A stretch of 55,292 nucleotides of DNA from Myxococcales bacterium (GTDB lineage: Bacteria; Myxococcota_A; UBA9042; UBA3505): positions 1 to 55,292 of the forward strand of contig PBVT01000048.1 in the NCBI GenBank assembly GCA_002728755.1. Direction: 5' to 3'. Shown one piece after another: positions 17,424 to 26,292 of this stretch. Each line of letters begins with the position of its first letter. Position 1 is the stretch's first letter. Under the pieces are notes generated by a model, which worked only from the letters and a program-made list of their open reading frames with translations, was not told the DNA's origin and searched no databases. A program made the position numbers and the translations under genes.

Positions 17424-18880
17424 TGGCACGCCGGTTTGCTATCAAGACGTTGGGATGTAAGGCCAACGCTTACGACACGCATCTTCTCCAACAGGAGCTG
17501 GCGCGGCGCGGTTGGTCTCCAGTCTCATTACAAGAGGGTCCCGACCTGGTCGTGATCAACTCATGCACGGTCACCAATGAGGCCGATCGTCAGAGCCGGA
17601 AAGAAGCGACCCGAGCTGCACGTCATAATCCACGAGCACGCGTAGTCATGACAGGTTGCGCAGCAGAGATAGCTCCCAAGAGAATGGCGCAGGCGAATGG
17701 GGTCCATTTCGTCGTTGGAAACCAGGATAAGGCGCGCCTTGTCGACCTCGTGATGGAGGCATGGGATACGCCCGAATCCGAAGCAGAGGCCGGGATCATT
17801 CTGGGAGACGTAGACAACTACCAGAAGATGAAAGCCAGTCACCCGGCGGACCGCAACTGGCCTATCCCCGAGGCTGCCTTTCTGGCCCCTACAGGAGCCT
17901 TAAGCGCAACCCGGGCGTTTCTGAAGATACAAGAAGGCTGCGACGCCTTTTGCACCTTCTGTATTATCCCCTTTGCCCGCGGCCCGGCTCGAAGCCTGCG
18001 CCCCGCGCGTGTCATCGAAAATATACGCTCCATGGAGGCTGCAGGTCTTCAGGAGATTGTGCTTACAGGTACGGCGTTAGGCGATTACGGATCGGATCTC
18101 GGTATTGATGTAGGACTCGACGATCTGGTGTCGATGATCTTGCGAGAGACCACCATCCCACGGCTTCGTATCAGTAGTCTTGATCCCCTGGAGCTCAGCC
18201 CGGGGATCCGACGCATCCTGGCCACGAATGAACGCCTCTGCCCCCATGTTCATATGTCTTTGCAGAGTCCGCATTCCACCATACTTCGACGAATGAAACG
18301 TCACTATACGGCCGAGGATGTCAAAGACAGCCTCTTAGAGATTGAAGAGATCGGACTCCAGCTTGGTACCGAGCGAAACCTGATTGGTGGTATTTTTGTC
18401 GGCATGGATGTGATCACTGGTTTTCCAGGCGAAACCGATGAAATCTTCCAATGGACCTACGAGCGCTTATCGGAACTTCCATGGAGCCGTCTCCATGTCT
18501 TCCCATATAGCGAGCGAGAGGGAACCGCAGCACTTCGCCTGGACGGCGTCGTTCCCAAACAGGAGCGCAAACGACGCGTGCGGGCTCTTATGGATCTAAG
18601 TACGGAACGCCATACAAAGCACTGCCAGGCAATACTCGACGCGGACGCACCATTGACCGTGCTTCTCGAAGGAGCCGTACGTGGTCCAGATGGAAGTCGG
18701 CAGTGGGCCACCGGTACAACCTCGAATTATCTTCGTGTCCTCGTAAAAGACGACGAGCCCGAAGCCTTGACGAACCAACACGTTATAGTCGAGCCCATGG
18801 ATCTTCATGTAGACAAAAGAGCCGGCGACGTCGCGCTACTCGCCCGTATCATAGACGAGGCACCACCGCGCCCGCGGTGA
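17423..18880 (+). CDS. mtaB: tRNA threonylcarbamoyladenosine methylthiotransferase MtaB
   Basis: MtaB converts N6-threonylcarbamoyladenosine at tRNA position 37 to its 2-methylthio form, using two [4Fe-4S] clusters and two SAM molecules. At 485 residues it is slightly long for the family. The UPF0004 domain holds the three auxiliary-cluster cysteines: Cys12 (LGCKANAYD), Cys48 (INSCTVT) and Cys79 (TGCAAE). The LGCKAN-type start distinguishes MtaB from MiaB and RimO. The radical-SAM triad is Cys173, Cys177 and Cys180 in GCDAFCTFC, followed by the SAM-domain segment DVITGFPGETDE. A short C-terminal TRAM-like beta domain closes the protein. It is co-translated with the amidohydrolase and followed by the TauE/SafE permease after seven bases. 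The sulfur link with the permease may be coincidental. Confidence 0.94.
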   Translation: MARRFAIKTLGCKANAYDTHLLQQELARRGWSPVSLQEGPDLVVINSCTVTNEADRQSRKEATRAARHNPRARVVMTGCAAEIAPKRMAQANGVHFVVGNQDKARLVDLVMEAWDTPESEAEAGIILGDVDNYQKMKASHPADRNWPIPEAAFLAPTGALSATRAFLKIQEGCDAFCTFCIIPFARGPARSLRPARVIENIRSMEAAGLQEIVLTGTALGDYGSDLGIDVGLDDLVSMILRETTIPRLRISSLDPLELSPGIRRILATNERLCPHVHMSLQSPHSTILRRMKRHYTAEDVKDSLLEIEEIGLQLGTERNLIGGIFVGMDVITGFPGETDEIFQWTYERLSELPWSRLHVFPYSEREGTAALRLDGVVPKQERKRRVRALMDLSTERHTKHCQAILDADAPLTVLLEGAVRGPDGSRQWATGTTSNYLRVLVKDDEPEALTNQHVIVEPMDLHVDKRAGDVALLARIIDEAPPRPR

Positions 18881-18887
18881 GAAAACC

Positions 18888-19625
18888 TTGGTAACGACCT
18901 ACGAGCTATTCTTTATCGCGTCGGTGATCTTTTTCGCTGGTTGTGTCCAGGGGATCATTGGGTTCGGCTTCGGCATGATCGCGATAGCGCTGGTCTCTAC
19001 GATACTCCCCATTCAAGACACGGTGCCCTTTCTAGCGGTCTTTTCCGCTCTTCTGAACATGTCCCTGGCGATTCAACATCGAAAAAATATCCGACGGATA
19101 CACGTCCTACCTTTGATCGTCGGAGGCTTACTGGGAGCGCCCGTAGGCATCTTTCTATTTGCATCCATACAGCCCGAGGTTCTCCTGATCGGCCTTGGCG
19201 CTCTACTTCTCTTCTACGCCTTCAATGAGCTATTCGGCTTACTCCAGCTGCGCGCCGATGTTCACAGGCTCTGGGGATATATTGCGGGATTCTTTGGTGG
19301 GATTTTGGGTGCAGCATATAACACAGGCGGTCCTCCAGTCGTGCTATATACCAGCGTAAAGAACTGGCCAAAGGACATAGTAGTCGCCACGCTCCAGATC
19401 TTCTTCTCATCTGTCTCGATCATACAAATCGCAGGATTTGCCAGCCAGGGGTACTTCCGGACCGAACTACTCCTACTGAACGCAAAGACGGGTGTCGCCC
19501 TTGCTCTGGGGATTCTGGTGGCTGGACGTCTCTACCCACACGTAAACCAAGCGATTTTCCGTCGTTTGACCCTATTCGGTATCGCCGCGCTTGGCTTCTC
19601 TTTGATTCTCAGAAACGCTCTGTAG
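18888..19625 (+). CDS. TauE/SafE-family membrane permease
   Basis: A 245-residue inner-membrane protein with about seven or eight helices, of the family that exports sulfite, sulfoacetate and related organic anions. The first helix carries the signature AGCVQGIIGFGFGMIA, and its internal repeat is FFGGILGAAYNTGGPPVVLY, both diagnostic for the two halves of TauE/SafE proteins. The start is taken as TTG18888, eight bases after the mtaB stop; no ATG exists near the N-terminus, and the residues MVTTYELFF lead straight into the first helix. It ends the plus-strand run that began at 10597 and converges on the minus-strand VWA operon with three bases between stops and no terminator. The transported anion cannot be told from sequence. 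Confidence 0.85.
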   Translation: MVTTYELFFIASVIFFAGCVQGIIGFGFGMIAIALVSTILPIQDTVPFLAVFSALLNMSLAIQHRKNIRRIHVLPLIVGGLLGAPVGIFLFASIQPEVLLIGLGALLLFYAFNELFGLLQLRADVHRLWGYIAGFFGGILGAAYNTGGPPVVLYTSVKNWPKDIVVATLQIFFSSVSIIQIAGFASQGYFRTELLLLNAKTGVALALGILVAGRLYPHVNQAIFRRLTLFGIAALGFSLILRNAL

Positions 19626-19628
19626 GTC

Positions 19629-22262
19629 TCATAACCAGCCTTCAGGGGCCGTTCGCCCGATCGGTATACGGCGTAGAATCAAACCGAGGATCCAGGATGC
19701 CAGAAAGCCGACTATGGCCATCTGCCAATATTCCGTACGCTTTTTTGATCCTACTCGACCCGGACGGGTCAATGCGGCCATCGTTGCTGGGGGAAGAAGA
19801 CCCTCTTCCGATAGGGAAACCAGCTCCTTCCGTCCTACTTCGAGGAGCTCTGGGTTCAGTTCCGCCTCGTAGGGTCTGGTAATGCTATTGCGCAGGACCG
19901 GGCTGCGAGGGTCGTCGGGCCGAACCGTGACCTCAAATAATGCCGTTTGAGGCTCACTGGTGACCAATTCGGCTTCTAGTACACCGGGCGCACGAACCGC
20001 CGCCGTCAAGACCTGCCAGTCTTCATCAGAGTCTCGCATCGTCCGCACTCGAATTGTTGGCTCCATCGCCCCTTTATGGCTCATGGGATACCGAACCTGA
20101 GCTACCAGCCGATCGCGTCGGTCAATTAACTCCACTGTCGGGAGGTCCTCGTTCTTATCCGAAAGTGCAGATCGGATCATGGAACGCCAGAAACGCGGAA
20201 ACACCGTGCTCTGGATCCATCGTGACGACCAGATCCCTTTGGCATCGGAAGCGAAGACAGCCACTGTTCCTCGGCCATGTCGGCGAGTAACCAGGAGTGG
20301 ATTACCAGACGAATCTTTCATCAACACATCGGACCCAGGTTTCGCACGCACCAGAACCAATCCACCGAGAGACGGAACCAAACGCTCCAACTTTCGAAGA
20401 TAGGGAAGGCGCCGACCTTTTTTGGTCAAACGGGGGCGAAAATTTCCAGTGGCCGCAGTATCTCGACGAAGTTCGCGTGTTTCACGCAGGAAGATTCTGG
20501 GGATCCGTTCCGGACTGTTCGTGTAGTGGTATCGACCTGCACCCAGATCGGCGATCTCTCGTAACATGGTCCGGTCCGCTGACTGCCCTACGGCGATTGT
20601 AGATACGGTGATCCCACGGTCCGTCATGGACTGGACTGTATCGAGAACCCCTCCCCGTGGACTCTGACCATCCGTAAGTAGGATCACATGTCGAAAGCGG
20701 GCCGGTGCACGCTTCAACATACGAAACGCCTCGGCAAGAGCCGGCTGGATCTTGGTTCCACCACCCGCCTTGATTCGGGCCACATCACTAAGAATACGAA
20801 AACGATTCGCCGCACGTTGTAGATTCACAACAACATCGGCCTTGGCATCAAAAACCACCACACCAATCCGGTCGTTGCGACCAAGGCTCTCTGCCGTCGC
20901 GGCTGCGGCCTTCTTCGCGAGATTCAACTTCAACCCAGTCATCGAGCCCGAACGATCCAGAACCAATACCAATGCCAACTTTGGCTGTTGTTCGGTTCGG
21001 GGTGTATCCAACCAGACAGGCAAGGTCTTCTGCTCCAATCGCGTTCCAATATAACCACCCGGACCGAGAGCCTGCGGTCCACCGATCATAAATAGAGCGC
21101 CACCATCACGAACATATCGATCCGCCATCGCCATTTGCCGAGGACTGAAATTATTACGGCTATAGTTGGTGATTCGGGGTAAGTCCGATACGAGCACGAC
21201 ATCAAACTGGGCCCACCCCGTTTTCGTCGTCGGTAGACCTCCCCCGCCTCGGACCGTCACATCGAAACCGCTCCCTAGAGCATCGGCCAGACTGCGTGCC
21301 CGGCTGGGCTGACTATCTACAATCAAGACCTTCGGAGGTTGTTCCGGAACCAATAAGGTCGTGTACCGATTGTTTGGTTCCACGGCATCCTGCACACCAT
21401 CGGACCGCTCACAGGATACAACCAATGGCATCGCGTCCGAGCTCGGGACCAGAACATTCGCGAAGGTGACCAGATCGCCTTCCACTGGTGTCTTCGTTCG
21501 CAGCTCTTTACCCAGTTTCATACTACATTCCACGGGTACATCCGCAGCTCTATGCACTCTAGCGGCGATCGTTATCTTGCGACCGGACAGTACACGTTGT
21601 GGATGCTCAATCCCCGTCACAGCGATGTCTCCCCCATCGAGAAGAGAGGGCAGACGCTCTTGGTACACGGCGATTCCGGCCTGGTTCAAACGCCCAACCA
21701 CTGGACTAAGAGCACCTCCTGTATTGCCCCCATCGGTACGTAAGACAACACGGGTGTCCATGCCACCGCGAATCAAAGTCGGTACCAACTCCAACACACG
21801 GTCCAGCTCACTTCCCGCCCCACTTAATTGCGGGCCATCCGACGCCTTGGGGTCTCCAAAGGGGTGGTATCCGATGCGGCCAGAACCGATCTTCTTCTGT
21901 ATGGGGTCCATGTCGAGAACATCCGCATCTTTGGCGTTCACGCTTGAGGACCGATCCTGCAAGACCAGGACGGAGACATCTTGCGGCTCTCGTTCGTACC
22001 GGACCGGCTGGACCATTGCCAAGACAAGAGCCCACAACGCAAGAGTCCGCAAGCCAAGAGCAGAAACTCGCTGTGGATTGGGAGCCTGCCATAGACTGCC
22101 GATGCCCGGCGCCCATAACAACGCCGTACACAGGGCTATCCAACGCCAGTCCGGGGCCAGAAATTCAAAGTCGAATCGTTCTGCAATATAGGGGAGGGCG
22201 TTTGCAAAGATGGCTCCGAGAATGAAGCCAAATACGACCATCTGTACGGCGCGGCGACTCAT
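19629..22262 (-). CDS. Large membrane VWA protein with two MIDAS motifs and a GATase1-like domain
   Basis: An 877-residue protein, last in the MoxR operon. Three hydrophobic helices occur near 8-28, 40-60 and 70-86, and a fourth near the C-terminus (about 847-867). The first VWA-like region has DRSSS (Asp103, Ser105, Ser107) and LRTDGGNTGG later. A Rossmann-like, glutamine-amidotransferase-type segment (about 305-420, VLIVDSQPS, ALFMIGGPQALGPGGY) lies between. The second VWA domain has DRSGS (Asp436, Ser438, Ser440), GGGTKIQPAL and LLTDGQSPRGG, a full MIDAS set. Related proteins with one VWA and a GATase-like fold are common in MoxR clusters; two MIDAS motifs are less usual. The start overlaps the stop of the upstream gene by four bases (ATGA). 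It probably senses or holds a periplasmic ligand; function unknown. Confidence 0.8.
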   Translation of the reverse strand: MSRRAVQMVVFGFILGAIFANALPYIAERFDFEFLAPDWRWIALCTALLWAPGIGSLWQAPNPQRVSALGLRTLALWALVLAMVQPVRYEREPQDVSVLVLQDRSSSVNAKDADVLDMDPIQKKIGSGRIGYHPFGDPKASDGPQLSGAGSELDRVLELVPTLIRGGMDTRVVLRTDGGNTGGALSPVVGRLNQAGIAVYQERLPSLLDGGDIAVTGIEHPQRVLSGRKITIAARVHRAADVPVECSMKLGKELRTKTPVEGDLVTFANVLVPSSDAMPLVVSCERSDGVQDAVEPNNRYTTLLVPEQPPKVLIVDSQPSRARSLADALGSGFDVTVRGGGGLPTTKTGWAQFDVVLVSDLPRITNYSRNNFSPRQMAMADRYVRDGGALFMIGGPQALGPGGYIGTRLEQKTLPVWLDTPRTEQQPKLALVLVLDRSGSMTGLKLNLAKKAAAATAESLGRNDRIGVVVFDAKADVVVNLQRAANRFRILSDVARIKAGGGTKIQPALAEAFRMLKRAPARFRHVILLTDGQSPRGGVLDTVQSMTDRGITVSTIAVGQSADRTMLREIADLGAGRYHYTNSPERIPRIFLRETRELRRDTAATGNFRPRLTKKGRRLPYLRKLERLVPSLGGLVLVRAKPGSDVLMKDSSGNPLLVTRRHGRGTVAVFASDAKGIWSSRWIQSTVFPRFWRSMIRSALSDKNEDLPTVELIDRRDRLVAQVRYPMSHKGAMEPTIRVRTMRDSDEDWQVLTAAVRAPGVLEAELVTSEPQTALFEVTVRPDDPRSPVLRNSITRPYEAELNPELLEVGRKELVSLSEEGLLPPATMAALTRPGRVGSKKRTEYWQMAIVGFLASWILGLILRRIPIGRTAPEGWL

Positions 22263-24262
22263 AGGACCCTCCGGCTAACAAATAGAAATCGTTCCGCCAG
22301 GGCCACCAGAACCAACGCCAAGACCAACACCCACCAGACCTGGCTACGCTCCAATTGCGGTTGAGTTTTCAGAGAGGCCGGGGCTGCTTCTTGTACTCCC
22401 CCATCCAGACGATCTTCTCGAAGATCAGGCCGTGGTACGATTACCATCGGTTCAATATCACCGGATTCCCACTGTAGAAGGATCGCGCCCGCCTGCTCCT
22501 GGAGAAAGCGTCGGCCAGACGGTGGTATCGAGCGCGTCGGTTCCTTAAGGTCTACGATCGAGAGCAAACGATCGTCCGGTCGTTCTGGTAACTGGAGGAC
22601 ACCCACTGGACGTATTTCACCCACCAGGTCTTCTCGATCCTGCAAATGATCCACAGCGCGCGCGATCAAGGCAGGAAATGCCACCGAACGAATCAGGTCG
22701 GGATCCTTCGTCGACACACCCAGCCGAACCACACGAGAGCCATCAACTTCGCCAACCGTACCCACCATCTTTTTGCCATGGCGAAGCACAACCTTTTCTC
22801 CCGACTGACGGGTGAGCTGTAAAGCAACCGATACGGGTAACTCGCCCGGATCAAGACGTCTCCAGAATCGATTCCTCGTGGGCCGAAGAACGCCATCTCC
22901 CATATCTTCCACTGCTCCATAATTATGCGATGGTTTCAACGGCGGATCGATGATCAAACTGGGGCGTCGGATCGAATCCGGCAAATAACCCGAATATACG
23001 ATCGCTCGAGCACGTGCGGGTACGTCATCTTCGGAATCGAACGGCCCCAACACCTCCAGGAATGGGTCCGATATAAGCGCAATAAATAGACCCCGCGGGG
23101 CAGGACCGACGACCGCCACCGGCAGAGGCCGTAACGATGGTACTTCTGCCCATCGAAGACTATCGGAGCTATGTAGATCGCGATCGTCCTGGTTGGTCAC
23201 AACCCGAGCCCGTAATAACGGACCGGGTAGATCTGCGACAGATAGCTTCACCTCGACTGGTTTCGTTGCCGACACATCGAGTGATTGGACCGCCACGACC
23301 ACCGGCTCCGCGTCGGGCTCCAGAGCACGACCGGATATCTCCAACTGAACATGTGTTGGAGCAAGCTCTGTCGTATCTTCGCCAGGGACCCCATGGTAGC
23401 GAAGTCTACAAAGGATCTCTGCATGCCCTGGTCTACTCACATCGGCTCGAGCACGAAAGGCCTCTACGACAACATTTCCAACGGGATCCCCTACCCCCTC
23501 AATATTGACACCAGCGATCGAAATTCCCTGCCAGACCTCCCGCCGCTGTAGATCCGTGAAGATAAAAACTGGGACCGACGGGTGGGTGGAACGAAATTGC
23601 TGAAGCCATCGGATGAGCCGCTGTGGATTGTCCGAGAAATCCGTCGCTGCAATCTCCTGTAAACGCTGCAATGCGGTCTGGCGGTCTCCCCATATGAGAT
23701 GGGATTCCACCGTTTCATCGAGGGTAGCCAGAAAGACGCGAACCTCTTTCGGTGCGCGAGCCAACAGCTCTGCCGCCCGGGCACGAGCGACACCCAATAC
23801 AGACACATCACTCTCGCCCACTCCCGACCAGGAGCATCCATCGGGTCTGGGAATCGCGTTGTCTTCGAGGATCGGAACACGGTTCGTACAATTCACCGTA
23901 TGCATCCCAGACGCACGCATCGATCGAGACCGGTCGACGATAACCACGAGTTCGGGGACATCAGGAACCTTCGCGGGCTCATGTCGTACCGTGGCGCCGT
24001 TATCCCAGACGGGATCTGCGAAAACAAATAACGCTGCGGCCACCACCATGATCTGGAGCAACATAGATACAAAGCGCTTCAGGCGACTTCCTCGTATGGA
24101 CAGGATCTTCCGACCGAGTGCTTCTTCAATGAGGCGAAGATAGGGGACCCGAACAGAGCGTCTCCGTTCCTTAAGAAGATAGAGAAGTACAATGACAACC
24201 AGAAGGATGAGAGCGAAGCGGCCGAGCTCACCGACGGAGATATTGCGAATAATCAACGCCAC
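22259..24262 (-). CDS. BatA-like membrane VWA protein
   Basis: A 667-residue inner-membrane protein. The N-terminus is typical of the BatA/aerotolerance-regulator family: a helix at about 15-31, the cytoplasmic segment VRVPYLRLIEEAL, and a second helix at about 66-84 ending in FADPVW. The VWA domain follows, with DRSRS (Asp110, Ser112, Ser114) as MIDAS, VFLATLDETVES, and VPVFIFTDLQRRE. The middle is beta-rich and probably extracytoplasmic or peripheral; the last helix (about 643-661) precedes a short basic tail. It overlaps the DUF58 gene upstream by ten bases and the next gene by four, showing tight coupling. MoxR, DUF58 and BatA proteins commonly occur together and are thought to act on envelope or periplasmic targets; the specific role here is not known. 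Confidence 0.83.
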   Translation of the reverse strand: MALIIRNISVGELGRFALILLVVIVLLYLLKERRRSVRVPYLRLIEEALGRKILSIRGSRLKRFVSMLLQIMVVAAALFVFADPVWDNGATVRHEPAKVPDVPELVVIVDRSRSMRASGMHTVNCTNRVPILEDNAIPRPDGCSWSGVGESDVSVLGVARARAAELLARAPKEVRVFLATLDETVESHLIWGDRQTALQRLQEIAATDFSDNPQRLIRWLQQFRSTHPSVPVFIFTDLQRREVWQGISIAGVNIEGVGDPVGNVVVEAFRARADVSRPGHAEILCRLRYHGVPGEDTTELAPTHVQLEISGRALEPDAEPVVVAVQSLDVSATKPVEVKLSVADLPGPLLRARVVTNQDDRDLHSSDSLRWAEVPSLRPLPVAVVGPAPRGLFIALISDPFLEVLGPFDSEDDVPARARAIVYSGYLPDSIRRPSLIIDPPLKPSHNYGAVEDMGDGVLRPTRNRFWRRLDPGELPVSVALQLTRQSGEKVVLRHGKKMVGTVGEVDGSRVVRLGVSTKDPDLIRSVAFPALIARAVDHLQDREDLVGEIRPVGVLQLPERPDDRLLSIVDLKEPTRSIPPSGRRFLQEQAGAILLQWESGDIEPMVIVPRPDLREDRLDGGVQEAAPASLKTQPQLERSQVWWVLVLALVLVALAERFLFVSRRVL

Positions 24263-25242
24263 TTGCCAGCCCCCGAAACCAGGCTCGTATCACTATGACC
24301 GGACCCATCTAGAATGCCCCCACCGACAAGGGTCTGCAGTACACAATCGAGGAACGACTCCTGTATAGCTCGCTCCTGGTAGGGAATTCCCAGAGACCGG
24401 GCCCCGTTCCGAAGGCGATCACTCAACTCCTGTTGTGCCTGCCCAAGACGTTTGGCTACGGCAGGAGTGAGGGTCAATTCCAAGCGGCCTCCCGTCTCCA
24501 CATCTTCGATTCGCAGATCGCCCAAGGGCTTGGGGTGTCGCTCACGAAGATCGACCAGGCGTATAAATGCACAATCAAAGCCCTCATGTCGTAAAAAGCC
24601 CAGCCCACGCAAGAGGCCAGCCTCGTCATAGCCGTCGCTGATCAGTAGGACCAATCCCCGTTTCGGAGCCTTACCGACCGTCTCCGTAAGAGCTCGGTAC
24701 AGATCGGTCTCACCACCGAGTTGAGCCTTCTCCAGAAAACGTAGAATTCGCAGGACCTGCCCACGACCGCGCACTGGTCGAAACCGTTCCTGTACACGGC
24801 TATCCACCAATTCGATGCCTACCCGATCGAGGTTCACAAGACCGATGAAGCCAAGGGCAGCAGCCAAACGTAAAGCACGTCGTAATCGAGACGGGACACC
24901 GTCATAGCCGCCCGCCATCATCGAGCTGGAGACATCGACCACGATATAGATGTAAAGGTCTTCTTCCTCCTCAAACCGCCGAATCATTAATCGTTCGGTA
25001 CGGGCCGCCACATTCCAATCGATTCGTCGCAGATCGTCACCAGGCACGTAGGTCCGATGATCGGCAAACTCAAAACCAGTACCCAGCACGCGACTACGAT
25101 GCGCCGCTTGTAATAAGCCAGCAAAACGTTTTCGAGCAAGGATCGCCAGATGTTCGAGGAGCTGTGGGAACGCCTCGTCAAACAGAGGCGGTGCCTGCTC
25201 CAACTCCGTCTCAGCCGCCCGTGTCTTACCAAACAACTTCAC
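24253..25242 (-). CDS. DUF58-domain protein
   Basis: A 329-residue cytoplasmic protein of the DUF58 family, a degenerate VWA protein that almost always neighbours a MoxR ATPase. The hallmark GDDLRRIDWNVAAR sits at 68-81. A VWA-like strand follows with DVSSSM (Asp103, Ser105, Ser107), GGETDLYRAL with the MIDAS Thr, and VLLISDGYDEAG. There is no membrane segment, unlike longer DUF58 proteins with two N-terminal helices. It starts 13 bases after the MoxR stop and overlaps the BatA-like gene by ten bases. By analogy it links the ATPase to its membrane partners. The MIDAS is intact, so metal binding is likely. Confidence 0.88.
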   Translation of the reverse strand: MKLFGKTRAAETELEQAPPLFDEAFPQLLEHLAILARKRFAGLLQAAHRSRVLGTGFEFADHRTYVPGDDLRRIDWNVAARTERLMIRRFEEEEDLYIYIVVDVSSSMMAGGYDGVPSRLRRALRLAAALGFIGLVNLDRVGIELVDSRVQERFRPVRGRGQVLRILRFLEKAQLGGETDLYRALTETVGKAPKRGLVLLISDGYDEAGLLRGLGFLRHEGFDCAFIRLVDLRERHPKPLGDLRIEDVETGGRLELTLTPAVAKRLGQAQQELSDRLRNGARSLGIPYQERAIQESFLDCVLQTLVGGGILDGSGHSDTSLVSGAGKWR

Positions 25243-25254
25243 GACAACCTACCC

Positions 25255-26265
25255 TCAGAGAACAGCCTCTAGCCGCGCTTCGTTACTGATGAGACGAAGA
25301 ATATCGTCGGTGCGAACGCCCTCGGCTTCCCCTTCAAAGTTGAGCAACAGGCGATGTCGTAGAGCGGGGAAAAGAACATCGCGGACATCCTGCTCAGCCA
25401 CGTGTAGACGCCCTTGCATCAAAGCCCGAGCTTTCGCTGCCAGAATCACCGCTTGGCCTCCACGAGGGCTGGAGCCATGGCGGACATACTTTCGAACCAG
25501 CTCCGACGCTTCCTGTTTTTCAGGGTGGGTTGCAAGTATCAGTTGAACCACCAACGAACGTATAGCGGGACTGATCTCGACCTGGCGGGAGAGGTCCTGG
25601 AGCTGGATTAATCGCTCGCGGCTAAGAACCGATTCCAACCCAACGGTCTTTTGACCCGTTGTACGATCCAAAATGGCAGCGAGGTCTTCAGAATCCGGGA
25701 ATTCGACCACCAACTTGAACAAAAACCGATCCACCTGGGCCTCTGGAAGGGGGTAGGTTCCCTCCATCTCGATGGGGTTCTGTGTGGCCATAACAAAGAA
25801 GGGGCGCTCCAACTGAAAGGTCTCCCCCCCCACAGTGACTGAAACCTCTTGCATGGCTTCTAACAACGCCGATTGTGTCTTGGGCGTCGCCCGATTGATC
25901 TCGTCGGCCAAGACAAGGTTCGCGAAGATAGGACCGCGCTGGAATTGTGACTCACGACGACCGTCGTCACCTTCCAGCAACATATGGGTACCCGTTATAT
26001 CCATAGGCATCATGTCAGGGGTGAATTGGATACGTGTGTTCGACAAGTGGGTCACGCGCCCCAAAGCCTTCACCAGTTCTGTTTTTCCAAGGCCAGGAAC
26101 CCCTTCCAAAAGCACATGGCCACCAGCCAATAATGCGATGAGACAGCCCTCGACTACATCTTCCTGCCCCACAACAAATCGTTGAATCTCGGCACGCACC
26201 CGGCCTATATCCGCAGCTACGGACTCGACCTGCTTTTCTACTGCACTGGTTACTTTGGGCATCAA
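25255..26265 (-). CDS. MoxR-family AAA+ ATPase
   Basis: A 336-residue cytoplasmic ATPase of the MoxR-proper branch, chaperones thought to mature or activate protein complexes together with VWA-containing partners. Walker A is GVPGLGKT (55-62), the downstream segment RIQFTPDMMPMDITG is the MoxR signature, Walker B is LVLADEINR, sensor 1 is MATQNPIEMEGTYPLPEAQ, and SPRGGQA in the lid carries the sensor-2 arginine. Length is normal. ATG26265 and ATG26262 are adjacent and either may be used. It lies 28 bases after the DUF4175-like gene and 13 bases before the DUF58 gene, inside the five-gene operon. It is a different branch from the RavA-like ATPase at 12065. Confidence 0.93.
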   Translation of the reverse strand: MMPKVTSAVEKQVESVAADIGRVRAEIQRFVVGQEDVVEGCLIALLAGGHVLLEGVPGLGKTELVKALGRVTHLSNTRIQFTPDMMPMDITGTHMLLEGDDGRRESQFQRGPIFANLVLADEINRATPKTQSALLEAMQEVSVTVGGETFQLERPFFVMATQNPIEMEGTYPLPEAQVDRFLFKLVVEFPDSEDLAAILDRTTGQKTVGLESVLSRERLIQLQDLSRQVEISPAIRSLVVQLILATHPEKQEASELVRKYVRHGSSPRGGQAVILAAKARALMQGRLHVAEQDVRDVLFPALRHRLLLNFEGEAEGVRTDDILRLISNEARLEAVL

Positions 26266-26292
26266 GCCACCTCTTCGCTATGGAATCGCCGA

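Noticed and set aside
21361-22191. A 276-codon open frame antisense to the double-MIDAS VWA protein
   Set aside because: Ser/Arg/Thr-rich shadow sequence without domain; the minus-strand protein has clear VWA motifs.
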